This document shows positions 21,790 through 32,371 of a stretch of DNA of 64,000 nt, piece after piece. Numbering within the stretch: the first letter of the stretch is position 1; every line of letters starts with the position of its first letter. Origin of the DNA: Lates calcarifer (Eukaryota; Chordata; Actinopteri; Centropomidae); contig NC_066836.1 of assembly GCF_001640805.2 (NCBI RefSeq), forward strand, positions 62,001 to 126,000, written 5' to 3'. Both the position numbers and the translations under genes were made by a program. The notes below the pieces were generated by a model. It saw only the letters and a list, made by a program, of their open reading frames with translations, was not told where the DNA came from and ran no database searches.

Positions 21790-24285
21790 ACAACTCCACG
21801 CCGCTCAGATTGTTTACTCCAGGGCTCAGTTGATTGACCCAAGGCCGGTCAGCCTAGCGGCCAGACCAGCAGAGGTGCCAGTAGAAGTCTGGAGAAAAAC
21901 ACACACAGGATGCAGAGGGGGTAAGAAACAGAGGAGGGACAGGGTGAGACAACGGGGGATTACAGAAAAGAGGAGATTTAAGCCGTGTCTCCCCTCTCTC
22001 ATCATGGGGAATGTGAGGTGCCTGGCTAACAAAATGGATGAGCTGACAGCGCTAGCCCGTAGTCAGAAGGAGTATTAGGAATGTAGCCTGATGTGCTTCA
22101 CTGAGACATAGCCAGACCAGAATATTCCTGATGACGTTTCCATCGAGGGCTTTCACACAGTACGGGCCCTCAGAGACTGCACCAAGAGTGGTAAGCATAA
22201 AGGAGGGGGGCTTCCCGTTCTAGTGAACAACTGATGGTGCAACCCCACTCACATCACCATCAAGGGGAGTTTTTGTGGCCCGGACATTGAACTCTGTGCT
22301 GTTGGACTGCAACCATATTATCTGCCCAGGGAGTTCTTATAGGTCATCATTGTAGCAGTTTATATTCCCCCCTCTGCCAACCCGACGTCATCAAGTGACA
22401 CCATTCACTCCGCCATAGCCCAGTTACAGACTCAACACCAGAGTACATTCATTGCTATCTCGGATGAATTCCACCACATAACTATGGACACTGCACTGCC
22501 CACATTCCCCTAGTATTCCTCTCACCAGAGAGGAGAGAACTATTGACCTGCTGTATGCAAACGTTAAGGATATATACAGCTCTCCTCCCCTCCCCCCACT
22601 TGGAAGATGAGATCACAACCTGATTCACCTCTGCCCCTGCTATGTGCCCTTCATGAAGAAGCAGCCTGTGACCACAAGGACCATAAGGAGATGGTCAGAA
22701 GAGGCTCATGAGACACTGCAGGGCTGCTTTGAGGTGACAGACTGGCAGACACTCTGTGAGCTGCATGGAAAGGACATTGATGGGCTCACAGAGTGCATCA
22801 CGGACTACATCAACTTCTGTGTTGACACCAAATTTCCCAACAGAGACTGTCCTTTGTTACCCAAATAACAAGCCATGGGTAACTAAGGACATCAAAGCCA
22901 GCCTGAATAACAAAAAGAGGGCTTTCAGAGCTGGCAACAGGGAGGAGGTGCAAACAATCCAGAGGGAGCTGAAAAGGAACATCAAGGAGGCCAAAGAGAA
23001 GTACAGGAGGAAGCTGGAGTGGACAACATGAGAGATGTCTGGAGTGTTATGAGGACCATCATTGGTTTCAGACCAACCAGCAGTAGAGGAGTTGAAGGCA
23101 GTGTGGAGACTGGGAGAACAAGCTGAACCTTTTTTTTTTTTTTTTTTTTTTTTTAGCAGATTTGATACTGTGATCCCAGCTCACCCCCCCACACTCTTCT
23201 GCTGCCGGTCTGCAATCAGTGTCTACTCCTCTCTCTGTCCCTCCCCCTTCTCACAGCCCTTCATCGTCCTGTGCTGACCCCCCTCACACCACCTCCCTGG
23301 GCCCTCATGCTGACTGCACTCTCCAACACAACACCTCTACCCCTCCCCCACCTGTCCCCTCCTGATCATGCCAGGAGACAGCTGAAGAGACTCCAGCAGG
23401 CAAATCTGCAGGCTGGATGGTGTGATCCCCAGGGTTCTAAAAGTCTGTGCTCACCAGCTATGAGGAGTGCTTCATCGTGTCTTCAGCCTGAGCCTGAGTC
23501 TTCAGAGGGTGCCCATGCAGTGGAAGATGTCATGCCTTGTTGCTGTGCCGAAGATGCCGCGTCCCAGTGGCTCCAAGGACCTGCCACCTTCAGAAGTGTT
23601 CTGATGACTCTGCAGTAGTTGGATGTATCAGCAAGGGTGAGGAGACTGAGTACAGGGCTGTGGTGGACAACTTTGTCACTAAGTGTGAGCAGAACCATCT
23701 GCAACTCAACGTACCAAAGACTTAGGAACTAGTGGTGGACATGAGGAGAACTAGGGTTCCAGTGAACCCTGTTTCCATCTGTGGGGTCAACATAGATATT
23801 GTGGAGGAGTACAAGTACCTAGGGGTGTACTTGGACAATAAACTGGACTGGACCAAAAACACTGACACTCTCTACAGGAAGGGCCAAAGCTGTCTCTATT
23901 TCCTGAGACGGCTGAGGTTCTTCAACATCTGCTGGACTATGCTGAGGATATTTTATGAGTCTGTGGTGGCCATGCCATCCAATTGATTGATCCCTGGACA
24001 CTTTTCTTCACCCATGTGCAATAGCCAGTTAACTATGCTGTACAAATGTAAATAGCACATAAACACTAAATATGTACATACTGTTTTATTACTGGTGGGG
24101 TATATTTTTATATTTCCATATCTTTATAGTTTAGGATTGGGGGTTATATTATTACTATTATTATTATTATTTTGTTACTACTTTATTGTATCTGTTTTAA
24201 TTGTATATGTGAATTGGAGCACTGCAACGCAACAATTTCCCAGGGATAAATAAAGTGTTTCTGATTCTGATTCTCATTCTGAATT
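21790..24285 (+). pseudogene. L2/CR1-group LINE, long degenerate copy
   Basis: The endonuclease domain begins around 21998: IMGNVRCLANKMDELTALAR, then GPDIELCAVGLQPYYLPREF near 22280 and VYIPPSANPTSSSDTIHSA near 22360-22410, with several stops. The inter-domain region holds NNKPWVTKDIKASLNNKKRA and KRAFRAGNREEVQ (about 22865-22950). A T-run (23130-23154) interrupts it. RT fragments include a HARRQLKRLQQ-like block (about 23370-23400). A deleted palm follows, leaving only KCSDDSAVVG (the usual FADD box degraded to CSDD) near 23596-23625. Then come EEYKYLGVYLDNKLDW and LYFLRRLRFFNICW (about 23800-23935). The 3' end has aataaagtgtttctgattct and a TTCTGA tail (about 24247-24283), typical of these LINEs. 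Confidence 0.85.
23130..23154. repeat. Poly-T run inside the LINE
   Basis: 25 consecutive T between the linker and the RT part of the LINE. It may mark a deletion junction or another retroposon tail on the other strand. Confidence 0.9.
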
Positions 24286-24296
24286 AACACATCATA

Positions 24297-24748
24297 CAGT
24301 GCTGGTCAAAGTTATTGGCATCCCTGAAATGTAAAATACATAATTTAGAATATCTCCAGAAATAAATGCAAATAAAACGATTTTGTATAACCTGAGTATT
24401 TTAATAAAATGCAAAAGTAACTGAAAACAGTCGGCCCCTTATTAGGCAGTAAAAGCATCATTCATTGGTTAATTCAGGTCATGTGGCCACTGAAGGTAGC
24501 ACAGATGAGTCTTATCTGTTTTTATTTTATTTGATGAACTAATCTGAAATATATCTGAAGGATGCCAATAATTGTGTCAGGCATATATGTTACGTTTGTA
24601 CTTTTTATTTCAAAATATGAAATTATTTATTCATTGTTGTTGTCAAACATACTGTTTATACAAAATTAGTTCATTTGCATGTATGTCTGAAGATATTCTA
24701 AATTGTCCATTTAAAAATCATGCGTGCCAATAATTTTGACCAGAAAAC
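24297..24748. mobile_element. Tc1/mariner-type MITE
   Basis: Imperfect terminal inverted repeats (ctggtcaaagttattggca at the left, tgccaataattttgaccag at the right) lie next to TA dinucleotides at 24295-24296 and 24749-24750, the Tc1 target site. Length is about 450 bp with no coding sequence, so it is non-autonomous. Confidence 0.75.
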
Positions 24749-24761
24749 TATGATGTCTTAA

Positions 24762-24845
24762 ATGGTGCACTTCAAAGGTACTGGTAGCCAGACAGAACCA
24801 GGCTAGCAACAAAGGCTATGTCCAGTCTTTGCTAAGCTAGCTGGT
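24762..24845. repeat. Inverted repeat R2, right copy
   Basis: Partner of 21525-21605 in the opposite orientation; similarity is moderate with small gaps. Confidence 0.5.
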
Positions 24846-25095
24846 AACTTTAGCTTAGTGTTTACACTTAATACATAACACTTAACATCTAACTCTTGGC
24901 AAGAAAGCAAACAAGCCATCACTGTTGCTATGAAACTGTGGCTGTTGTACAGGAAAGTTCATGGCTGACATTGCAAATAGTAACATGACAAAATAATTAC
25001 TACATCTTCTGCTGCTTTTAGTAGCATCTCATGGTCTTCATTAGTGAATGGTCAGTTGCTCAGACAGGGATTATGACACCTGAGTCATCTCAAGG

Positions 25096-26591
25096 ACAGT
25101 GGCAAGAAAAAGTATGTGAACCTTTTCTGCATTAATTAAAGGGTATTGACAAATATAATGTTCCTAAAATAATAACAAATTTAAAAAAAAAATCTTTCAT
25201 GTCTTTATTGAATACACTCATTCAACATTCAAAATGGTGGTGGAAAAAGTAAGTGAACCCTTGGAATTAATCGCTGGTTGACCCCCCCCCCCCTTGGTAG
25301 CAATAACCTCAACGAGGCGCTTCCTGTAGCTGTGGATCAGACCTGCACATCGTTCAGGAGGAATTTTAGCCCATTCTTCCTGGCAGAACTGCTATATTTG
25401 GACATCTGGTGTATGACTCTCTTCAAGTCATTCCATAACATCTCTATTGGATTGAGGTCTGGGCTCTGACTTGGCCACTCCAAAAGGCGGATTTTGTTTT
25501 TCTGAAGTCATTCTGTTGTGGACTTGCTCCGGTGTTTTGGATCATTGTCCTGTTGCATCACCCAACTTCTACAGAGTTTCAGCTGACGTACAGACATTCT
25601 CACATTATCCTGAAGATTTTTTTGATGCACTTGGGAATTCATCTTCCCTTCAATGATTGCAAGCTGGCCAGGCCCTGATGCAGCAAAGCAGGCCCAAATC
25701 ATGATGTTTCCTCCACCATACTTTACGGTTGGGATGATGTTTTCATGATGATATGCAGTGCCCTTTTTATGCCAGGTGTAGTGCTGCGTGTTCTTTCCAA
25801 ATAGTTCAATCTTAGTTTCATCAGTCCACAAAATATTTTGCCAATACCGCTGTGGAGTGTCAATATGCTCTTTTGCAAACTTCAGGCGTGCAACAATGTT
25901 CTTTTTAGTAAGCAGTGGCTTCCTTTGTGGTGTCCTGCCATGGGCACCCTGCTTGTTCAATGTTTTACGTACTGTAGACTCATGAACACAGATGTTAGGC
26001 AGCTCAATGACGCCTTCAAATCTATGGCTGTCACTCGGGGTTGTTTCTTTACCTCATTGATGAATCTTCGTTGTGCTCTTGGGGTCATTTTGACCGGGCG
26101 CCCACTTCTCGGTAGAGTAGTCACAGTCCCAAAATGTCTCCATTTGTAGATTGTTTGCCTAACTGTAGACTGGTCTTTGAAATTACTTACTTAATGAAAT
26201 TACTTAATTATAACCCTTTCCAGCTTTATGTAAATCAACAATTCTTGATCATAGATCCTCTGAAAGCTCTTTTTGGCGAGGCATGGTTCACGTAAGCGTA
26301 TGTTTGAGTGGTTTTTTATCAAAGTAGCTCTAGTCCACACCTCCAAACTCATTTTCTTAACAAGACTCCAGGTATGCTAACACCTGACTCCAATTAGCTT
26401 TTTTGAGGTCATTAATTCAAGGGTTCACATACTTTTTCCACTAGCACTATTACTACTACTATTATTATTTTAGGCACATTGTATTTGTCAATACCCTTGA
26501 CTTAGATTAAGATCAGATCACATTTTATGACAAATTAATGCAGAAAACCATGAAATTCCAAAAAGCTCACTTACTTTTTCTTGTCACTGTA
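25096..26591 (-). mobile_element. Tc1-like transposon with IR/DR ends
   Basis: The outer ends (acagtggcaagaaaaagta at 25096 and its complement ending at 26590) and inner ends (ggaaaaagtaagtgaaccc at about 25242-25260 and its complement at about 26421-26440) make two direct repeats inside each terminal inverted repeat. This is the IR/DR layout of Tc1 elements of the Sleeping Beauty type. A TA is kept at the right edge (26590-26591); the left edge has GA. The element carries one transposase gene on the - strand. Confidence 0.88.
25292..26284 (-). pseudogene. Tc1 transposase, few disabling mutations
   Basis: The gene starts at an ATG complementary to 26284 (peptide start MPRQKELSEDL, then a stop). 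It continues with the helix-turn-helix half (IVDLHKAGKGY), which is interrupted near 26175-26215 by an extra, partly duplicated stretch. FGTVTTLPRSGRPVKMTPRA (the GRPR-like hook) follows near 26080-26140. The catalytic half is open at 25508-25960: ILWTDETKIELFG gives the first Asp, and VMQQDNDPKH the second. After a TAG at about 25505-25507 the frame continues with [20 protein letters not shown], which holds the Glu of the DDE triad at the expected spacing. The final codons match the family before the frame closes near 25300. Length is close to the family's usual 340 residues. It is inactive but relatively young. Confidence 0.88.
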
Positions 26592-27349
26592 TTCAGTGTT
26601 TTCACAGTCTCAAATTGTGGGTTCATAAATTCTCAGGCTGTGGACTCATCTATGCCCTTGGTTTTATGTGCAAGAGGAAACACAAGGTCAAATTCACCCA
26701 CACAAACTACACTCACAATCACACACATATGTACACTGAAAAAATGATACTTTGGACTAAATTGCTCTAATTTGTTACACCTGAATTTATTAGTTTTTCT
26801 CAAGTTATATTTCTGATTTGATCAAACCGTAAATCTTGATTAAATATTAATCAAACTTTTCATTTAGCCAAAGACAAAAATTTACATTCACACAAAGTAA
26901 CAAGATTATTTATTATAAAGACCATACACCATTTTTTACTTTGTTACAATTTTTTTTCATTTGGGAAAACCTAATATTTATTATTACGTATAATAAGCTA
27001 AATAAACTAAATTGCTGTAATTTTGTTACAAGCAATATTATTAACTTTTCTCAAGTTAAACTTTTGATTTAGTACAAAAAATTAATCTTAAGCAATATTT
27101 TTTTTAAATCACATGCCTAAATGTTAATTAAAATAACATTTAAAAATGCCTTTTACAGCTTTAAAGCTAAATCAGCTATGAAATAAAGTAAATCTCTCAC
27201 TTAATATAAAACCAAAAACATTTTGTTAATTAAATTAACATAAATAAGGCCAGGAATATTATCCTCAAAAGACCTAAATATTTATTGTGAAGTCTTTTTA
27301 AAATGCATCACATTAAAAAAAAACACTAAATAATAAATAAAATAATATC

Positions 27350-27541
27350 TTAGAGCATGTTTAAAGCATTGATGAGGCCAAACAGCATGGTACCTGCATG
27401 TGCAACTGATGGCAACTCATTAAGGACTTCCACACCTTCAGCGACAATCCCAGTGTCACGTGGTAGCTGGAGAGGATCCTCCTCCTCCACGATGACAGAC
27501 ACAGCCATTGTACACCTCTCAAGCTCTGTTTTAGCTTCCTT
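27350..27541 (-). pseudogene. Exon-like block of a multi-copy fish gene family
   Basis: On the - strand an acceptor (gattgctcag) precedes an open block from 27541 to a stop at 27350-27352. It reads ELERCTMAVSVIVEEEDP, then DTGIVAEGVEVLNELPSVAH, then AGTMLFGLINALNML and stop. The pattern GIxxEGVEVLxxLxxVxxAxxMLFGLxxALNL is one I recognise from abundant uncharacterised teleost proteins, where it forms the last exon and continues further (YP...LKYTFE). Here the stop comes directly after ALNML, so the end is truncated. Function is unknown. Confidence 0.5.
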
Positions 27542-28399
27542 CTGAGCAATCTGATAAAAGATAAGACATTTATTAGAAAGTTATTCTGCTGAAACCAATG
27601 TCTGATGTACCAATATAAAAAATATCTACACAAACACTTCTTTGACTTTCAAAGTCCAGCAGATAGTTTAAGGGAAACTTTGGTGCTTTCCATGTGGATA
27701 TCCAGTCGTGTTGATGGTAAATGTAGTGAGTTTACGCAATAAAATTTTCAGTACTGCTATACTGACATCAAAACATGAGTCCTCCTGCTACAAAATCTGT
27801 AGTTCTTGGGGTATTGAGGTACTTATCCATGGTCAGTTTACTTCTTAAAATGGATAGCGATCAGCATGCCCCCAGTTTGGAGAAGCAGCAGGAACACAGG
27901 AAGTTAAGCAATGACCTACTATGGACAGGGTCAGTGTATGCTGTATTTAGAGTATTTTCACCTCTTTACCCTACCATCAGACAGCCTTTTCCAACAGGAA
28001 ACCACCGTTACATGAGTTATTATGGAACACCTGAGTTGCTGGTCTACTGTTATTGTGTGATTTCGGTGTTTTAAAGGGTCAGTTTGGATTCACCAAAGTC
28101 ACAAAATAACACAAAAAACCTAACTGGTTGAGGCAGCAGTCAGAAAAGGCTGTGGTGGTGGTAGAAGTGGTAAAAGTATGCTAAATTCAGCGTACAGTTA
28201 AACTGATACAGATTTTTTAGGTGCCTAAATTACATTTTGGTGTTAACCCTGTCCACTGCAGTACATTGCTTATGTTCCTGCACTAGTACTCCTGATGTTT
28301 CTCCTACAGGAGATGGTGATGCCCTGTAGGTAATATGCTAACTACAGATAAATACTTTGTATAAGTCCATATCAAATAAAATAAACTATCCCTTTAAGT

Positions 28400-28760
28400 G
28401 ATTAATGGAAAATTACTTACCGCGTGAGGTAATATTAATAACAGCAAAGATAGTGTTTTCTTTTGAATGAGGAATGAAGACAAATAACCTCCTTTAGTGA
28501 CGGTTAATGTTACCTAATGCACCAACACACAAAGAGTCTTTAAGTAATATTAAACTAGTTGTCCATGCTAGCACTAACCACAGATGTGCATGGAAAAATA
28601 ATCATTACCTTAAAACACCACAGTTTGGAATTCTTACCTTGTTTAAATTAGTTTTTGAGGAAGAGAAGTCTTCACTCGACGAAGCAGAGTAATAGCAGAC
28701 AGTAGGCACTCGGCAGAGGGCAACCTCACTTGATATGACGTCACATGGTCACGTGGCATG
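28400..28760 (-). promoter_or_regulatory. CRE-containing promoter and first-exon-like region
   Basis: On the - strand a palindromic CRE (tgacgtca, 28736-28743) and an adjacent E-box-like cacgtgacc (about 28747-28755) precede a non-coding block that ends at a strong donor (gtaagaa; last exon base 28638). A second donor-like site (gtaagta) follows a further block near 28421. With the exon at 27350-27541 this forms a promoter-exon-intron-exon order inside the 14-bp inverted ends. Confidence 0.4.
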
Positions 28761-28974
28761 AAATCCTCTGGATTGAGGTAAAATTACTACTTGAGTAAAA
28801 GTATTGCTTTTAATTCTCTCTGTGGGATGTGTTATTTGCTTCTGGGCAAACTGAACAATACAGGTTTAAACTGAAAACCACATTATTCCATCAGAGTAAT
28901 ATAAAAATGCACTTCAAATGAATGACACAGATGTTTCACTTTTTTCAGTGTACCAGTGGTGGGCTGTCCAAATA

Positions 28975-29560
28975 CATGAGGATGCTGTAGATTGCTGTGT
29001 CCTCCAAATATACAGTCATTGATCTGTGCAAATATTCACACCAAGTTCTTTTTCCCATTTAATTTTCCCATATGTTGTATTTCCTCTTCTCTCCATTAGG
29101 TGTCAATATAGTGTAGATATTATTCTGTATTTCTTTGAAATATAGACTCCAATTATGGTTCTAACTATTTAATTTCTATCTAAATTTATATTGCTTTATT
29201 CTCTGTCATAGTAATTCTTTAACTGTAAGTATCTGAAGTGGTCCTGGTAATTTAATGTAAATTGTTCTTTCAATTCCTGGAAACTGGTGTTACCATCTTT
29301 TATTATTTTACATAATGCTGGCATCAGCCTGACATCAGCCTGGCACATATGACACACTATCACAGAGTTCGTAGTGGAAGAAAAAAAAAGAATATGTACT
29401 CGGACCTGCACTGAGGTAAAAGTACGACCTAAATTATGACCTGAACCCCCACCCACTCTCCAGCCTCCCCAACATCCAGTGATAAGAAGCACGTATAAAA
29501 CTTTTCCTCCCAAACCAGGAATGAACACCCTCCAAAATCTTCATTTTGGCCAACAAATTT
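28975..29560 (-). pseudogene. L1/Tx1-group LINE, C-terminal fragment
   Basis: On the - strand, KDGNTSFQELKEQFTLNYQD and HFRYLQLKNYYDRE are in one frame (about 29200-29300). They are followed by relics of LMERR, KIKWEKELG and TQQSTASS (about 28980-29110) with stops between them. These are typical blocks C-terminal to the RT of fish L1/Tx1 elements (FRYLQLRNYY..., WEKEL..., TQQSTxSxRxW). Confidence 0.7.
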
Positions 29561-29599
29561 TCTCTGCATTAAACATTTAATTGTTATTTTATCAAGAAA

Positions 29600-30380
29600 G
29601 TAACCTGAAAATAACTATGCAGATTGGACTCTCTCAGATTTATAGACCTAACCAGGGTATTATCCCCCTTGTTTATCTTTCTCTGCACTGGCTCTCTGGC
29701 CGTAAATAACATCACATACCAATGTTATCTCAACCAACGCTGCCCACCCTTCTCCGTAGTTTTGAAAATACATGAAAATCTGTAAAGCAAATCATTTTAT
29801 TGATCAAATGTTTACAAGTAATTCAGTGAAAATTTTATTATTGTACAATATTGTACTAGTAATATGAGGAATTAGTTCAAATATCTGTCATAGAGCCATA
29901 CTGCCATCTGTTGACCTCATTTACATTCCATAATGCTCATCAGTTATTTGAATGAAATGATTATTCTTTGTCTATAACACCACTCATTTATTACTAATGC
30001 TAAAAACAGTTTATTCTTTCATAGCTTTATCAGCTTTATTGATTTAAGATTTATGAGTAATATGCTGTGATTAATGTTTGTATTAATGCAGTGTTCTTTC
30101 TTGCCAGCAATTGTGCTCTCATCTTGTATAACGTCTTAATTGATTATGGTGGAAGATGGGATGTACGCACGAGTGTTACATATTAATAATTTTGAACCTA
30201 TTAAGAAATAATTTTTCCGTTCTGACTGAAAGAAAGGGAGGATAATGAGTTCTGATTGGTGGACACTGTCTTATTTCGCCTTTAAACCTGACACCATCCT
30301 CAAGGGAAATAAAACCTTGAGGCAGCAGAACCTTTGGTTGTATTACATCCCCCAGTGTGGCCTAGGAGATGTGTGGAGTA
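29600..30380. other. No gene recognised
   Basis: AT-rich. Open frames on the - strand around 30300-30708 have no recognisable motif. Confidence 0.4.
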
Positions 30381-30689
30381 ACTGTTAATTAAACCGGGTA
30401 GAAAAGGAGTAACCAATAGAGAGAAAGGTACACCCTCCCAAACGGGAGTAAGAGAAGAGTGACTCCATAGCTCCAGCTCTCCACACACCCAGCGACATCT
30501 CACTGTTGACACGCTCTGGCTCTCTGGCAAACACTGTGTTTCTCTCCAGCCTTCTGCTGCACGGTTTGAATGCCTGTTCACTGGTGCCAACAGACAGCGG
30601 GAAGACAACAGACCGCACACCTGGAAGAAAACATGAAGAAAAAGAGCACAGAGAGAAACAACACAACACAAGGAAAAACACTTCTGGCC

Positions 30690-30774
30690 ATAACAATCTG
30701 TGTATCATTCATTCATTTGTTTTCAAAATAAAACCAAAACTTAAAAAACGAAATAATGACTAGTTTTTTAAATA
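30690..30774 (+). repeat. Left arm of a composite inverted-repeat element
   Basis: Matches the reverse complement of about 33541-33632. Shared words include tttcaaaataaaaccaaaac, cgaaataatgact and tgtgtatca. The two arms enclose 2.9 kb. Confidence 0.75.
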
Positions 30775-30779
30775 CCACA

Positions 30780-32345
30780 TCTCCATCATGCTGGTCCCTG
30801 CCTATCGTCCTCTGCTCAGACGCCACACACCAACACAGAGTACCATCACCGTGTGGCCCAGTGATGCTGTCCTTGCACTGCAGGACTGTTTCCAGTGCAC
30901 AGACTGGCAGATCTTCAGGGAGTCAGCTGCCTGTGAGGGAGAGGTGGACCTGGAGGACTACACATCTGCTGTCCTCAGGTACATCAGTAAGTGTGCGGAG
31001 GATGTCACCAGCACCAGGACTGTAACAGACTATCCCAACCAGAAACCCTGGCTGAATGCAGAGGTCCGGTCTCTGCTGAAAGCCAGGGATGCTGCATTCA
31101 GATCTGGTGACAGAGTGGCACTCAGAGCGGCGAGGAGAGAGCTGAACGCTGGAGTGAAAAGGGCCAAGGCTGCATACGCCCAGAGGATCCAGAAACACTT
31201 CACGTCCAACGATCCACGGAGTATGTGGAGGGGCATAAAGTGCATCACAGACCCCTCGCTGCCCAACACACTCAACAACTTTTACGCCCGCTTCGAGGAC
31301 TCCAACGCCTCCCCCAGCACCAGACTCACCACTCCACCAGGTGAAGAGCCCCTCAGTGTGACAGCAGCAGAAGTGAGGAGGACCCTCCAGAGGATTAACC
31401 CCCGTAAAGCTGCTGGTCCCGACAACATTCCTGGACGGGTGCTGAAGAGCTGTGCACACCAGCTCACAGAGGTGCTGACGGACATTTTTAACACCTCTCT
31501 CAAACAGGCGGCGGTCCCCACCTGCCTGAAGACTGCCACAATCATCCCCATCCCCAAAACGTCCACAGTGACAGGCCTGAATGACTATCGGTCGGTAGCC
31601 CTCACCCCAATAGTCATGAAATGCTTTGAGAGACTCGTCATGACCCGCATTAAAGACCCCATCAACGTCACTGTGGACCCACACCAGTATGCTGGTCCTC
31701 TGCTGGTCCTCTGTGGATCAGTTTTTCGATCCACAGAGGACACCATCTCCTCTGTGGTCCACACAACCCTCAAACACTTACAGAATGAGGACTCCTATGT
31801 TTGCCTGCTCTTTGTGGACTTCACCTCAGCTTTTAATACAATCATACCACAGACCCTAATCCAGAAACTAAACACACTTGGATTGAGCTCCACCCTGTGC
31901 AACTGGGTCTTAGGCTTCCTAACAGACAGGCCGCAGTCTGTGAGGATCCTCCTCCCCCATCACCCTCAGCACCAGCTCCCCCCAGGGCTGTGTGCTGAGC
32001 CCCCTCCTGTTCATCCTGCTCACACATGACTGCTCAGCGAGACACCCGAGCTGTCTGATTGTGAAGTTCGCGGATGACACAGCTGTGGTTGGACGCATTA
32101 CCAACAGCAACAAGTCCAACTGCAGGCAGGAGGTGGAACAGCTGGAGGGTTGGTGCAGAGATAACAACCACTGTATCAATGTAGAGAAGACCAAGGAGAT
32201 GACTGTGGACTTCAAGAGGGGCAGAGGGTGGTGAAAGCTGCACAGAGGACTGTGGGACGCAGCCTATCCACCACCACAGATATCTACACTGCCAGATGCA
32301 GGAAACGGGCCGCCTGCATCCTGAAGGACCCCACTCACCCCGCAC
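30780..32345 (+). pseudogene. L2/CR1-group LINE, RT with frameshift and deletion
   Basis: A 413-codon frame (30788-32029) holds the linker (NQKPWLNAEVRSLLKARDAA, AFRSGDRVALRAARRELNAG). RT follows: RINPRKAAGPDNIPGRVLKS, LTEVLTDIFNTSLKQA, ATIIPIPKTSTVTGLNDYRS with VALTPIVMKCFERLV, then LFVDFTSAFNTIIPQTL. A small inverted insertion at 31691-31741 replaces part of the block before STEDTISSVVH. A shift near 31950-31985 moves the rest to another frame: GCVLSPLLFILLTHDCSA and VKFADDTAVVGRI, with the catalytic Asp pair, then EKTKEMTVDFKRG. A deletion at about 32225 leads directly to RTVGRSLSTTTDIYTARCRK, the far C-terminus. The endonuclease is absent. The frame is long, so the copy is fairly recent. 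Confidence 0.88.
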
Positions 32346-32371
32346 ACGCTCTGTTTTCGCTCTGGAAAAAG

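Larger units (their letters stand above)
26731..28953. mobile_element. 2.2-kb element with perfect 14-bp inverted ends
   Basis: The sequence gtacactgaaaaaa at 26731-26744 and its exact complement at 28940-28953 bound 2223 bp. Inside lie direct-repeat AT-rich stretches at the left (about 26745-26850 and 27000-27095 share aaattgct and ttttctcaagtta words). A last-exon-like block and a promoter/first-exon-like block are both on the - strand. Flanking target-site duplication is not evident. The family of the ends is not assigned. Confidence 0.5.

Noticed and set aside
30300..30708. Overlapping - strand frames of 107 and 123 codons
   Set aside because: No family motif in either frame; considered as a possible retroelement 5' region but unsupported.
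30923..31684. 253-codon frame on the - strand
   Set aside because: Shadow of the LINE RT frame on the opposite strand; Cys/His-rich appearance is a by-product.
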